64,000 bases of DNA from Rhizophlyctis rosea (taxonomy: Eukaryota > Chytridiomycota > Chytridiomycetes > Rhizophlyctidales > Rhizophlyctidaceae), in NCBI GenBank assembly GCA_027596075.1, contig JADGJC010000036.1, positions 124,001 through 188,000 of the forward strand. Direction: 5' to 3'. Each line of letters opens with the position of its first letter. Position 1 is the stretch's first letter. Below the pieces are notes generated by a model. It saw nothing but the letters and a program-made list of their open reading frames with translations, searched no databases and was not told the DNA's origin. The position numbers and the translations under genes were made by a program. This document shows, piece by piece, positions 24,001 to 35,900 of the stretch.

Positions 24001-25859
24001 GCTTAGATAGAATGGGATTGCTGCTCAACCCGTGTTTGTATTACGCGGCATCTGCCTTTGCATGCCCAGCCGTGTTGGGTTCCAAACAGCAGATATTATC
24101 CCAAAAAGTCCATATGAGTGTGCAGTTGTTGGTCGCAAAATTCCCACATCCAAATGAAAATAGATGCTATGTGCGACAATCGCAGAATTTATACTCTGAA
24201 TCCGCCAGACCATTTGCTGCAGCTTTATCCAACGTCAGCAGATTCCCATCATCCACTTCATTGAGGAGTGACGAGTGGTGAGAGCTTGTTTCGTCAAATC
24301 GACTCCCTCACCGATGTTATACTGCGTATACTTCTTTCTCCTGCATCAAGGACGAAACTTTGTAAATTGTGGAGTGTCCGGCCGAGCGACGTCAGCATGC
24401 CAGATGATCCCATCAAAAACCCAAAATTTTTACATGGCGGAAGCCTTCAAAAAAGTCTTAAACAACCGGGAGAAATACTAGATGCTAACGCTAAGGTTGG
24501 AAAGTCTCAAAAGAACAAAATCTCCATTCACAAGGATTTGATATGGTCGCTCAAGGAAAGGAGATGAAAAAGTCAAAATATATTTGATGGGACACGACAC
24601 GGGACATAATGAGCCCAGCGATGATGAGGCGAAAAAAAATTTCGCGATGGAGAGGTAGCGACCTAATCGGAACCGCTACGGATTGAACTCGCGCCCTGAC
24701 CTCCGCATATAGCTCGGGTCGTTCAACCACACGTCAGACCAATCGGGACATCCACCGATCCATACTTCTAAACGTCGCACACTTTTGGTTGACCTTCAAA
24801 ATGATCGGATCGGCTTGGACTCGAATGGATTCACTCGTGTGCTGGCCGCCAAGCCACCCCTTTTGTATCATTCATGATAAGTTTCGCTCACCAACGAGCT
24901 TCGCTATATGCAAATTTATGTCGACGCACGTGACTGATTAGTAACTTCATGAAGTCACTCTGGAGGCTGGCCATTCTCAGGCCAAGTGGTCAATTTTTTC
25001 AGCCGAACAGCCGCGCATAGGCCAACACATCTGTCGGATTCTGTCCTCCCTAGATACCTACCCAGCAAAGCTCTATGCCCGTAGGACTGGTCGCGCAGGA
25101 TGCTTACCTACCAACCCTTACGACTGCTCATCGTTTCGAGACCTCCCCGTGAGGAAGAGTGGAACAACGGTCAAAATTAGCCTTCACCGCCGGACCCGCG
25201 CCGTCAGCCCCGCCAGTTCTGTATCCACGCTTTAGTGTTTCGATTGGGAACAAGTCCAACTCTGTTTCGCCTAAAGAAGGCAATGCCACACACGCGCTGG
25301 TTGCTCTGCAACGAGGCAACATATCGTGGTGTCTATTTGTCTTTTTGGCCACCAGCACGGCACGAACCAGCGCTTCAGAATCTTCGTCCTTCCGCACGGT
25401 ATGCCCACACGACCGCGAATGCGTCGAGTTTGGTTTCGTATCTCCGGTGTGATTCGTGAACTTTGCTGCGGTGATGCATCTTTCGAGGGATGATTTATTG
25501 AATGGTAGATGGTCATGGGTGGTGTTCTGAGTTTTCCGTAGGGTAGCCCACATTGACTGCAGTGATAATAAGACGTTGCATCCACATTGTTTTCATGACG
25601 TTAGTTCGCTGTGTCCATAGTGCGGAATTGGTATACAGCAAGGTTGGCAGTACAATGTAAGTGTTCGATTAATCTGTATTGAGACAAGAGACCCCCCGCA
25701 CAGGTTACATCCCCAGCATTTTCTGCTTCGAAGAGATGTCCATAAGAAAAAGCACATCACTTGGGTATCTATTGATGATAGTTTTTGACGCCTCCCTAAT
25801 TACAAACCAATTCCCCATCTGCACATCCATCTGCATTTCTGATCCTTTTGCTGTACCCA
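21094..25859. other. 4.8-kb region without a convincing protein gene
   Basis: Open frames here are short, overlap on both strands, lack recognised motifs and do not link by in-phase splice sites. The 5' part is the promoter of the Zn2Cys6 gene. A frame at 25271-25585 (-) contains YYHCSQCGLPYGK, a zinc-finger-like string, but I could not extend it to a gene. Two tRNA-like segments on the - strand (about 23761-23830 and 24632-24760) suggest old repeats or Pol III elements. Confidence 0.45.
24632..24760 (-). ncRNA. tRNA-like Pol III element with terminator-like T-run (candidate)
   Basis: Reading the - strand, an A-box-like stretch (TGGTCTGACGTGTGG, near 24752-24738) is followed about 50 nt later by a B-box-like GAGTTCAATCC (near 24689-24679). 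After that comes a possible hairpin with GTAGCG and CGCTAC arms, and a run of eight T (24639-24632). The variable-loop-like AGGTC sits between the boxes. The anticodon and acceptor stems do not pair well, so this is not a standard tRNA. It could be a tRNA-derived SINE, a tRNA pseudogene or a Pol III non-coding RNA. Confidence 0.35.
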
Positions 25860-27602
25860 CTACATTAACCCCAACCGTGCAGCCACCCATGTACAAAAAC
25901 GTAGGCTAAGCTGCTGTTGATCATCCAGGAATGCCGCGCCAATGATAGACTCCATAAAGTTCCCCCGTTTCTTCACCGCCTTGCTACTCAAACCTGTGAT
26001 GCCAAATTCGACTGCTATGTTTTGATCATCCGCCAATCGTCCCAGGGTTTCGTTATCCACAGCCCTCATAACGTCCTGCGTCAAACTTCCCCAGGATCCA
26101 GTAGCCTTAGCTTTGCGAAACAAGAAGCGCGCTGCGACTAGTTCAACGACGGAGTCCCCCAGAAACTGAAGGTTTTTTGCTTCATTCCCGCCACCAAGAA
26201 CTCTCGCAAGATATGTTCTATCCCTCCAATCCCACTGAAGCTTCTGCAACAGAGAAGCAGACGGTTGCGGGAGCGTGTTTGCGGTCGGAGGATGCGAGAG
26301 GAAAGGGTCGACGTCTTCGGTGATTCCCAGGATGTCCGTGGATTTTAGACTGAAACTGGCAGAACTCGTGGCAGCGAGATGACCAAGTAAGGTGTGGATA
26401 TGATGTTTTGAAGGTCGGTTGGTTGGACGCTCAAAGAGCGAGGCCGAGTGTGCATTGATGTTGTTGTTGGAGATGTTTGGTGCTATGAATCCAACTAACC
26501 ACTGAGCCTGTTGAACCTTGTTCATCCACCCTTCACCTTTCAACACTCCGCTTTGATCATGAAGCTCTTGTGGCGTTCCAGATGGATAGGCATTGTAGAC
26601 GTATTTGCCGGCGGCGCATTTTACGGCGGCTTGCCCGTAGAATGCTGTATCAACGGATTGTGGAGAGGACGGATCCCCCAGCAGAGCGTACAACGTGTCT
26701 ACTTCTAGGACTCCTGCCGGGTACCAAAACTGCAGTTGGGCATCCAACTTCCTCATCTGCAGTTGACGTCGGGTTTTGGCGAGGACTTCGATGGCGGCGC
26801 CTACAATTGGGAGGATGTCATGAGACCGAAGCGGAATTTGGGCGATGGTCGTTGGGAGCCAGGACTTGTTCAGGTTGACGGGAATCGTTTTATCCCACCC
26901 ACGCGAGCAAGTCATAGCCGAGTAACCCACGCCCATACTTCCGTCAACAACGGAGGGTGCCCCGCGAACAGCAGTCGGTATGTTGGTCGGCCCAGACCGA
27001 ACTTCATAGTAAAGCGTGCGGAGGGTGTTGAGGCTGTGTATGGTCGCTATGCGGGGCGTATTGTTTGGTAAGTAAGGTGACGTAGGAAGCCATATGTTTG
27101 TTTGCATGCGTCGTAGGAGGAGTTGACGAGACTCGCTGAGGGACGGAAGGGTTGCGGGTTGTTCGACGCCGATGAAGTTCACTAACTCGCTCCAGTCGGC
27201 TAGACAAGCTGACAGGGTGGCATTGCTGAAGATAGGTATGGGTTTGTGGAAAGGGGAAAGATCGTCTTCCCTCAGAAGATTTGCGTCCGAGTTGAGGAGG
27301 ACAGTTCCCACGGTAAACTGCGCATTGGGTACGGTGCGGTGAGGCAATAATGTGAAGAGCATGCTGCCTTTGGGAGAAAAGTGTTCCGAGGACGATGAAG
27401 GTGACACTCGAAGTATTGTGCTCAGATGCAGCCGTCTGGTGGGAAAGAGATCGAGGGTATTTAAGGACCAAAGGTCGCTCGTGCAACTGCAATTGCTTCT
27501 TTCAAGACGCTCATTGCTCAGCCACGGCGTGATGGAGACGTGCTTAGGGCCCCAGGGTCCTATTGCAGACTCTGCTCTCACTTCAAATCGCGTCAATCGC
27601 AT
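25860..27602 (-). CDS. Degenerate Dicer-like protein with two eroded RNase III domains
   Basis: A single uninterrupted 580-residue frame in an intron-rich genome. The C-terminal 125 residues are an RNase III domain like Dicer RIIIDb: RDRTYLARVL, NLQFLGDSVVELVAARFLF, DNETLGRLADDQNIAVEFG, GNFMESIIGAAFLD. The second Glu of the usual NERLEFLGD box is Gln479 and the Asp of GDxxES is Asn548; Asp483 and Glu551 remain. Upstream, residues about 262-410 follow RIIIDa: a helix leading to TAFYGQAAVKCAAGKYVYNAYP (split here as TAFYGQAAVK and CAAGKYVYNAYP) in place of LExLGDxxLK...YLYxxYP, and KHHIHTLLGHLA in place of KxxADxxEALIGA. All acidic catalytic positions there are lost. Residues 1-260 may correspond to platform/PAZ but I cannot prove it. 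No helicase is encoded upstream. The ATG follows an in-frame TAG, though gattag could also be an acceptor. Probably non-catalytic or weakly active. Confidence 0.7.
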   Translation of the reverse strand: MRLTRFEVRAESAIGPWGPKHVSITPWLSNERLERSNCSCTSDLWSLNTLDLFPTRRLHLSTILRVSPSSSSEHFSPKGSMLFTLLPHRTVPNAQFTVGTVLLNSDANLLREDDLSPFHKPIPIFSNATLSACLADWSELVNFIGVEQPATLPSLSESRQLLLRRMQTNIWLPTSPYLPNNTPRIATIHSLNTLRTLYYEVRSGPTNIPTAVRGAPSVVDGSMGVGYSAMTCSRGWDKTIPVNLNKSWLPTTIAQIPLRSHDILPIVGAAIEVLAKTRRQLQMRKLDAQLQFWYPAGVLEVDTLYALLGDPSSPQSVDTAFYGQAAVKCAAGKYVYNAYPSGTPQELHDQSGVLKGEGWMNKVQQAQWLVGFIAPNISNNNINAHSASLFERPTNRPSKHHIHTLLGHLAATSSASFSLKSTDILGITEDVDPFLSHPPTANTLPQPSASLLQKLQWDWRDRTYLARVLGGGNEAKNLQFLGDSVVELVAARFLFRKAKATGSWGSLTQDVMRAVDNETLGRLADDQNIAVEFGITGLSSKAVKKRGNFMESIIGAAFLDDQQQLSLRFCTWVAARLGLM

Positions 27603-28222
27603 CTAATCGCCAATGACTCCATGTGGGGAAGAAGAATTGATTATCATAACATCTTACGGCGCCATTATTATGATAACGGATGATGTCAACTCCTCGCCTG
27701 AATCAACAAAAATAGAATTCACAGTAATAGGAGATCCTTTGTGTTATCGTCCTATTAGCTGCATAGAATGACGACAAAAAGCTCAGTGAAGGGACTCGAC
27801 GATCAAGAGGTTGGGAGTGCTCAACAAAAGGGGGGTTGGATGACAGGGCTCAATATAAAGACTACCCAGACCATTTTGCTTGTGGTTGCTTTTGGGAGCA
27901 TTAGAGTGATCCATTTGTGTGGGACATTCGGTTCATCAAGGTTGCCTGCACACCCGCATTCCTGGGTAGACTTTGGCTTGATCCAAACAAATGGTGAACT
28001 TCCTCTTTTGTATAGATCATTACACAAAATATTTATGAACCCGCAAATGTCCACATCTCCGAATAACGGCGCAGCAGACGTGAATTGGGCGCACGGTCTG
28101 TGTGCCGCCACAAACCTTCACCACCGCCACAACCCTACCACTTCACCCCCCACCCAGCTCTAGCTCCCGACCTTCCCGAGACCTCCCCCAGTGTTTCTTC
28201 CCAAAATCCCTTCACCAACCCG
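27603..28222. other. Divergent intergenic region
   Basis: Separates the Dicer-like gene (-) from FIBP (+). A weak open frame at 27768-28163 has no motif. Probably promoters of both genes. Confidence 0.45.
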
Positions 28223-29930
28223 ATGGATTTTTACGCTTTCGTGACAAATTCCTTCATATTGGACAGAACGTCATGGCAACTATGGTTGATGGGGCTAAGC
28301 GGTTTGTCTCAAAAGTGTTGGCATGGAATAGCATGACAGCTTGAATCATCCAGTACTTATGTTTTCCCTCCACCTCAACTTCAGTGGAACGTGCAGTCTA
28401 CTACATTCAAACAAAGAAGCTCGTTCAAACGCCTTCTAGCGATGCTCTACGGACTTTTGTCTCCACACACGTGGGTATTTCTGCTGCAGCGCCTGTCGCC
28501 AACTGTATCGAACCCCCCTGACAACTCAACTCCCACAGTACCGCACCTTTGAACTCCTAACACCCCACCTAGAATCCCCGAAAACCCTCTACTCCCAACT
28601 CCTCTACACACTCCCCCACTCCTTGAAAGCCCACCTAATATCCTCCTACTACTCCTTTGATGAACGCGTTGTCCGCGAGCTGATGGGGAAAAAGCTCTCC
28701 TCCCGTGCGCGGAAAGAGCTGGACGACGTGGTGGAGAGGACGAAGGTGCCGCTGGCGGGGTGTAGAAGAATGTTTGATAATCTGAAGAGGGTTGCGAAGA
28801 AGATTGAGGATTCGGAGGGGGATATGATCAGGGTTATTCAGTCGGAGTTTCTGTTGTCGAGGGAGGTGGCAAGGTGGGTTGCGATGAGTTTGGTGATGTG
28901 GAAGGATGCAAGTGGGGAAAGTCATGGAATCCGGCCATGCTATTTTGGTGGAGTCAGGCTGAAGGACTAGAATGGGAAGGAATGATAAGTCGACGAAGCG
29001 TGAAGGGAAAGTCATGTTTGCCCTAAGGGGCGACTTTTGCCCCTTTTGATCGAGCTTCAGACTCGGATCGATATGGCCATTGTTGATGGAGCAGTTTGAA
29101 CAATGACGCTCGAAAGATATTTCAAGTTTGAGCGGAACATGGCAGACACGGACACTGATCTCATTTGATCCACAGTCAATACGCAAACATCATCTTCATC
29201 AGCAATTATCGACTGGACACCACGAAACGGAAACTTTCGCATCTCCAATTCTCAGACTTCACATATGGTAAGTGAATGAAGCGCCTATGAGGACAGCGCA
29301 GAAACTGACCAGAATTGATGGCGCCATCCCTGGATGTCCCCAACAACCCATATACTCACAAACTCACAAACTCACAATCTTACAAACCCCTCAGTCGCAT
29401 CAATCTTCATCCAACACTTTACCCACCCAACCACACCCCCCCTCGAAGACCTAGACCCCCAACTCTCCCAAGACTCCCGCGACCTAAAAACAGTCCTCCT
29501 AAACCAAAAAGAAGTCCTCGAAGACCTCAAAACATCCCTCCACCGTCACCTCTCCTCCCAACAACAAAAACCCCACATCCTCTCATCCCCACAAAACGCC
29601 ACAAACGCCCTGAAAGTCGTCATGCGCAACGTCTTCTCTCTCGGGGGTGTATTGACCAATGGACGCGAGTTCCGCGACGTGTTTTTGATATTGCAGGAGC
29701 GGGTGGTGGAGCCTTGTGTTGCTATGGGGTGGAGTAGTAGTGATACCGAGGCGTTTTTGGCAAGTGTTCCTGCGGTATTTGGGGAGTTGGGGAGTATTAG
29801 TGTGCAGATTCGGCAGAGGTATGCGGGGAGTGTTGGGAGGCTTTTTACGGCGGTTAAGTTTGCGGCGGGGAGGTTTCATCAGGCGGTGGAGCAGCAGGGG
29901 GAGGGTGTGAGGCCTGTGGCTACGCTTTGA
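28223..29930 (+). CDS. FIBP-like protein (acidic FGF intracellular-binding protein family)
   Basis: Five exons in phase (28223-28301, 28385-28470, 28539-28873, 29176-29267, 29395-29930), 375 residues, close to the animal length of about 357. Family landmarks occur in order: NSFILDRTSWQLWLMG near the start, YRTFELLTPHLESP, LISSYYSFDERVVRELMGKK, RRMFDNLKRVAKKIEDSEG, FLLSREVASQYANIIFISNY and KRKLSHLQFSDFTYVASIF, followed by a helical C-terminal half. The family was named for binding acidic FGF in animals, but its wide distribution means an older, unknown role. The fourth intron-exon junction was chosen to restore the DFTYVASIFIQHF block. The third intron (302 nt) is longer than its neighbours. 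Its 3' end converges on the delta-COP gene 141 bases away. Confidence 0.9.
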
Positions 29931-30071
29931 GAAGGCTTTGTGCCCATGGTTGGTATGGAGAGTTCTTCGTTCTATAGTATATATTTGCACTTCTTTTCGC
30001 AGGGTTTTTGCGTAGCAGCGTGGGAGCACGCCGCGACCCATATGGTACATAGCAATGAAATATATTATATT

Positions 30072-32295
30072 TTAGACAACAACATATTCTTCCGTTTGCA
30101 GCGCCACCTCCTTCGAGAAGGCGACGCCCTCGCCCTGGATACTGTTGACGTCCGTAACCTGAAAGCAACGGATTTGTCAGTTCACTTGGGACTTTGCGCG
30201 GCATTCGTCATGACGAGAGATGGGCAGCAAAGAACGTACGTCAATCTGGCAGAATGTGGAAGGAGCAGAGAACGTCGCCCGAATGGGGAAGAACGCCCCA
30301 ACATCTTCACTGGGCACGCTGAACTCCAATACGCCGCTCTTGTTACTTTGGTCAATGATCGGCAATTGCCATTCAATGGTGTGATGTTGGCGATCGATTT
30401 GGTAGTGTCCTTCGACGTCCCCGATGGTCGGCACGCCGTTCCCGCTGATGATGCACATGAGTGTACATCCGTATTGTCAGTCGAATGCTGATGGTACTCA
30501 CGGGTAGGGTATAGATATGACAACATCCCTCAATTCCAATGTATTGGATTGCAGTTCGTATTCAATGTTGACGTCCGAGGTGCCGTTTCCGGATGGCGAT
30601 GGCCAGCAGTTGACTGTACGGGATATTATGATCAGTAAAGCGACAAATTTTGATTCTTGCTTGACAAAGCTACATACTGGCAAGAGGCACGGAACTTTCA
30701 TCCTTTGAAACATAGCGCCATCTCAACACGGGGAGTGCCTGCCCAGGTGGGAAAGGCTTGGACGGGTCCTTCAGAGCGATGACCGACTCTCCGAACAGTT
30801 GTTTGTCCACGTTCGGGTGCGTCTATTTCTCCGTGTCAGACTGGCTGCCCTTCAATGTGAATGTTCATATGAATGATAACAAACCTTGTATTGAATAGCC
30901 GGATCCTGGTTCATCGCCAATGCGACACGAATATGCGCCTTGTTGGGGTCATTGACACGTAGGATCAAATCGCCCTTCACCTCCATGCTCTGCAAACCAC
31001 CATCTTTATTTGCTGTCACCGAGATCTTCTCATCGATGTTGAAGTGGACACTATGTGCAATGTGAATGATGTGCAACAACATCAAGTAGCGGAAAGAGTG
31101 GCTTACGCTTCGGTGTGAACGGCTTGAGCATGAGTAGCGGCATGCCCACCTCCTCCAGAGGTTTGAGGAGCTTCCACAATGCCCTCATCCGCCTTAATGC
31201 TGTCGAAGATGGCAGCATCCTTCTGCTTTCGACCCAGTTGCATCCCCTTCCCACCACTTGCGGCCGCCGAGGGCGCAGGTCTGGGTATGGAATAAGTGAG
31301 ATAGTCATTCATTGACCATGGCAGTGGCGGTATTTGGAGATAACACTTACGATTGATACCGATCATCTGGTCGCGAGCTTGTTTGCACAATGGGTTCGCT
31401 GTAGGGACTACCGGCACGGTACCCAGCAGCCATACCCGGGCCGCCCCCATATCCGCCCGAGGATGCGCTGCCGAAACCAGTGGAACTTGATCCCGAGTAT
31501 CCTCCCTTTGCCGCCATGCGCCTATCTCTGTCCATCTGTTTTGCCTTCTCTTTCAGCGCCATCTTTGCTTCCTTCTCCTTGTTCTACGCGTCAAACCAAT
31601 TTTAGCCAAACTCGACAGGGGCAGGAAGTGCAGGGTGAGATGGCTCCCAACCTTCTGAATCTCGGCCTGCACGCGTTCCTCATGACTCTCCATCTCCATT
31701 ATTGTGCGAATTTGCGCAAGCCCAACATTCTCTCGGAATCCCAAAGAAATGATTTCGTCGAATACCATGATGAGGTTAAATGCCTGTCGCGCAATCTCGC
31801 GTTCATCTAATGAGCGACAGTATTCGGACACGGAACGAGCAAAGAGGTGAAGGGTATCGATATCTTGCAGAATGTTGGACTGTTTGTTTGTAACGAGGAC
31901 CATGAAGAGCTCTTCCAAAGGCTGTTATTGCAACTTATTAGGCGTTAAGTCCACACAAAGGATGTCTGGGCAAACATACTTGATAAACATATCGCACAGT
32001 TTCAGTCTCTACAAACGTATGTTGATCACTGGCCCCGATGAGCTTGGGAAAGGAGGCTAGCAGTCCTTCAATACGCGCGCGTGGCATTTCCACAAACTGA
32101 CGCGACACGACGGCTATAAGGTGGCACGCACAATGCGGTTAGTGTCAACGCTTTGAGCTCACGCTAGCAGCATCGTTTGACCGTGGGAACCAACCTTTGC
32201 CGCCCTTAGTGCAGATGGAAGCGGCGAGAACGACCTAAGAAGATGTTAGAATTCAAAGTTTGTATCGCAAGAGTGGTCAGAGCTACACTTACCAT
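30072..32295 (-). CDS. RET2: Coatomer subunit delta (delta-COP)
   Basis: Eleven exons in phase, 522 residues, normal for the family (5' to 3': 32293-32295, 32195-32234, 31980-32113, 31652-31921, 31351-31583, 31107-31280, 30885-31050, 30678-30822, 30502-30613, 30240-30444, 30072-30158). The first coding exon is the ATG alone. The N-terminal longin domain reads [36 protein letters not shown] and [20 protein letters not shown]. After a Gly/Ser-rich linker, the C-terminal mu-homology domain runs from [18 protein letters not shown] to [20 protein letters not shown], with PINCWPS-like and DVVISIPYP signatures. Delta-COP is part of the F-COP subcomplex of COPI coats, which carry Golgi-to-ER and intra-Golgi traffic. 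The gene symbol follows yeast usage. Essential in yeast. Confidence 0.95.
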
Positions 32296-32952
32296 CGTTT
32301 ATCGTCGAGGAACTATGTGCAAGAGGGTGTAATTATATAGGGTGCAAAATTGAAGGTTGGATGAGGATGGAGTTGGGGTGTGGGTGTGGGGAAGATGGGA
32401 TCCACCATGCGCGTTGGCCGCAACGCCGACTGCGTGGCACACACCTGGCTCCGGCGGCTGAGACGGGGGCGTAGCTTACGCCTCACGCCACTCAAGCCGC
32501 GCGGGTCCTGGGCCCACCATTCTCGGGGTCCTTTGCATTCCTCCCGATCCAGATCCAACGTATATATCGGTGGAAGTAAATTTTCCTTCGATCAACCGCA
32601 CCTTACTCGCAACTTTGCAGAGCACAAAACATAAGGTTGATTTTGCATGTCATTTGCTTGATGCAAAGCGTCGACTCTGGACTGGTGTCCGGTCATCGTC
32701 ATCTTCGCTCCTCATGTGCGGAATCATCGGGGAAATCACGCTTCAGCCATAGACGGACTTCGCTTCCACTTCAAAATCCTTCCATTCACATCTACCCACC
32801 CGTAACATACACATATTTCTATCCAGTAGGTAAACGGAAAGGAGTCCAGGGACGAGGCGGAGGAGGGGACTGGGAAAGGCGGGAACGGCGGCGAGGCGGG
32901 GTTTATACAGGCAGAGAAACACACCATCAGCAATTACATAGCTTTCAAAACA
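32296..32952. promoter_or_regulatory. Bidirectional promoter region between delta-COP and kinesin-8
   Basis: Non-coding spacer between divergent start codons. It contains a TATA-like tatatag near the delta-COP start and a tatatat near 32563. No conserved operator identified. Confidence 0.4.
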
Positions 32953-35900
32953 ATGGAAGAGAGCAATGGTCAATCAGATTCGCGGAGGAGCAGCACAGCT
33001 CTGGGACCGACATCGACATCGATGTCCAGATTGATGGTAAAGACACCTGCGGGAGTTGAAATCGTTTGAAGGACCAGTCTCATCACAGACTTTGACAGGT
33101 GGGAGTGCGTATTCGACCCATGTCCCTGAAAGAACTTGCGAAGGATGGAGTTCATGTCGTTGCTAGGGGGTTAGACGAACAGGCATGTTTGAGCTTCAGC
33201 GCCACCCTTTGCAACATCTGACCTAACATCTTCATAGACCGTCCAGCTAATTGAGCCCGTTGACGAGCGATACGAAGATGTTTTGAGAAAAGACCGACCT
33301 CATCAACGCATTTACACCTTTGACTCCGTCTTTTCGGAAGCCGCTTCTCAACTGGACGTGTTCAATGGCATGGTCAAAGCATTAGTGGATTGGGTGGTGG
33401 AGGGAAGCAATGCAACAGTTTTTGCATATGGTGCGTTCAAGCAGTGGAAGCGAGTAGACCATTTGCTTATAGCTTCCTAGGTGCAACTGGTGCCGGCAAG
33501 ACATACACCATGCTCGGCACAGAATCGAATCCGGGCATCATGGCATTGACTCTTGTAGACCTATTCACAAAAGTCGAAGAACGTAATGCCAACCCCGCTT
33601 CGTCTTCTGAGAATCGCGGTCAAAGTCGGTCCAAACGAAACACGGGTCCTGACAAACATTACTCTGTGTCATTATCATATCTGGAGATCTACAACGAGAA
33701 CGTGCGAGATCTATTGTCGGGGAAGCCGGATTACTTGGATTTGCGGGAGGATGCAAAGGGTGTCGTTGTTGCGGGGATCACAACTGTGGCGGTGGATTCA
33801 CCTGAAGAAGTACGTTTTTCAATGTGCAGGGATTGAATCATCATGACTTACGTTTCCTACAGGTGCTGACTTGGCTTCGGAAAGGTAACAAGTGCCGGAC
33901 ACAGGAGGCCACCGGTGCAAATGAAGTATCATCACGATCCCATGCTGTGTTACAGGTTTGTGTTGTGCAGATCAGTCATCGACGCCCTTTGACTGACGAT
34001 CTACAAGGTGACAGTGAGCTGCAAATCACTCAACAGACTGGGGAAGCTGGTGGAACGCTTGGGCAAGTTAAGTATGATTGATCTTGCAGGGTCAGGTTAG
34101 TACGAACCGTGAAGGAATGTGAAATGCTGTAAACATATGCACTAAGAACTAAAAGTTTCTACAATCCAGAGCGAGCAGCAGAAACGAAGGTTTGTATTAC
34201 TACTCATGCCCATCACCATGACAATCGACCTTATGACGTCTTCCTGGGCAGAACCGCGGTTTGCGCATGGTAGAAGGAGCAAATATCAATCGTTCCCTGT
34301 TAGCTTTGGGGAATTGCATCAACGCACTAGGCGATTCATCCAAACGAGGGAAGTATGTGAACTATCGAGATAGTAAGTTGACAAGGCTGTTGAAGGTGAG
34401 TTTATGGCGTTTGTTGTGCGCCAGAGAGGTGCCATATGCATTGACCATATTTCAGGATTCTTTGGGAGGCAACTGCCGTACAGTAATGATTGCAAACATC
34501 AGCCCGTCCTCTTCCAATTTTGATGAGACACAGAACACGCTGAAATATGCATACCGAGCACGCAGCATCAAGACCAAGGTAAAGTGACTTGTGCACGGAT
34601 AGTTGCTATTCTTATACACGGCTGCTTGCTCTCAGATAATACACCACCTTCCCAACCGCAAACCTGACCCTTACCACGCCACCATCAACCAGCTTCAATC
34701 AGAGATTGGGCATCTGAAACAACGATTGAGTAAACAAATCTCTCAACATGCGATGGCAAAAGCAGCCATCCCACCATCAACAACATCCACGCTGAAAACG
34801 GAGAACGACATGGTAACCACCCGGATGGTAGATATGTCGGAGACTGACAACGAGGAGATGCTGGACGGATTAGCAGATTTGGATGAACCGCCCAGAAAAT
34901 CAACGGCGAAGAAACTAATGTACCGGCAACTGACATACGACACAGTTCCCATCGATAAGCACCACAACCAAAAGGACCACGCATCGCCTCCTCCACCTCC
35001 TTCGGACTCATTGTTCACTTCTCTCCACACAACCCTTTCAGGCCTCTTTGCAGAACATCGGGCGGCGGGAGATAAGGTGATTGAGGTGGAGGAAGAAGAG
35101 CGGAGTTGTTTTCAGGCTTTGAGGAAGACGCGACGGGAGTTGGAGGAAGTCCGGGCAAATGAGGATGAGGAAGAGAGCGGGAAGGGGTTGAAGGAGGTGC
35201 AGAAGTTGGAGGGTGTTGTGGAGGATACGGAGAGGAAGAGGAGGGAGGCTGTTAGGGAGAAGGAGGAGTTGAAGGGGAAGATGAAGGTTGTTGAGGATGG
35301 GATCCGGAGTATACAGCAGGTGAGGAAGCGACTTCATCATCTAGGGCAATCCGCAGAGATGGGATCACGATGGATCCCTAACGTATCAGTCATGATTTCA
35401 TGTGTATAGAGCATACCAAAAACGCTAGACCGACGAAGTAGACAGTACCTAGAGTTATTAGTCAAATTACATTTCACTGAAATGGAGAGTGAGTGCGACC
35501 GTGCTTTCTTTTGCTTCCCTCCTGCCCACGTTCAATTAACGTAATCGAATTTGACATGCTAGATCTTAATCAAACCGCCTCCCATCCAACCACACACTTC
35601 AAACACCGCACCGACGCCCAACAACACAACATGTCGGACATAATAGATCTCTTCACTACAATTCTGGATCAACAACAGGCCGTTATGGCCTCACATGGCA
35701 TTAATGCTCCCCCATCATTGGGCAAGCTATACAAACAACTGGAAGGAGCTATGGGTGAAGTTGAGAAGGACAAAGGAGGAGAAGGAGGTTTCCGCAAATC
35801 GAAGCTGGCGGGGGTGAATAAAACACTGAAGTTGCACGGGAGTGGGAAGTTGGAGGAGGTGCGGAAGAGTAGGGAGGATTTGTTGCGGAGTAGGGAGAAT

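Noticed and set aside
25271..25585. Zinc-finger-like HCSQCGLPYGK frame
   Set aside because: Could not be joined to any plausible exon; the rest of the frame is compositionally random.
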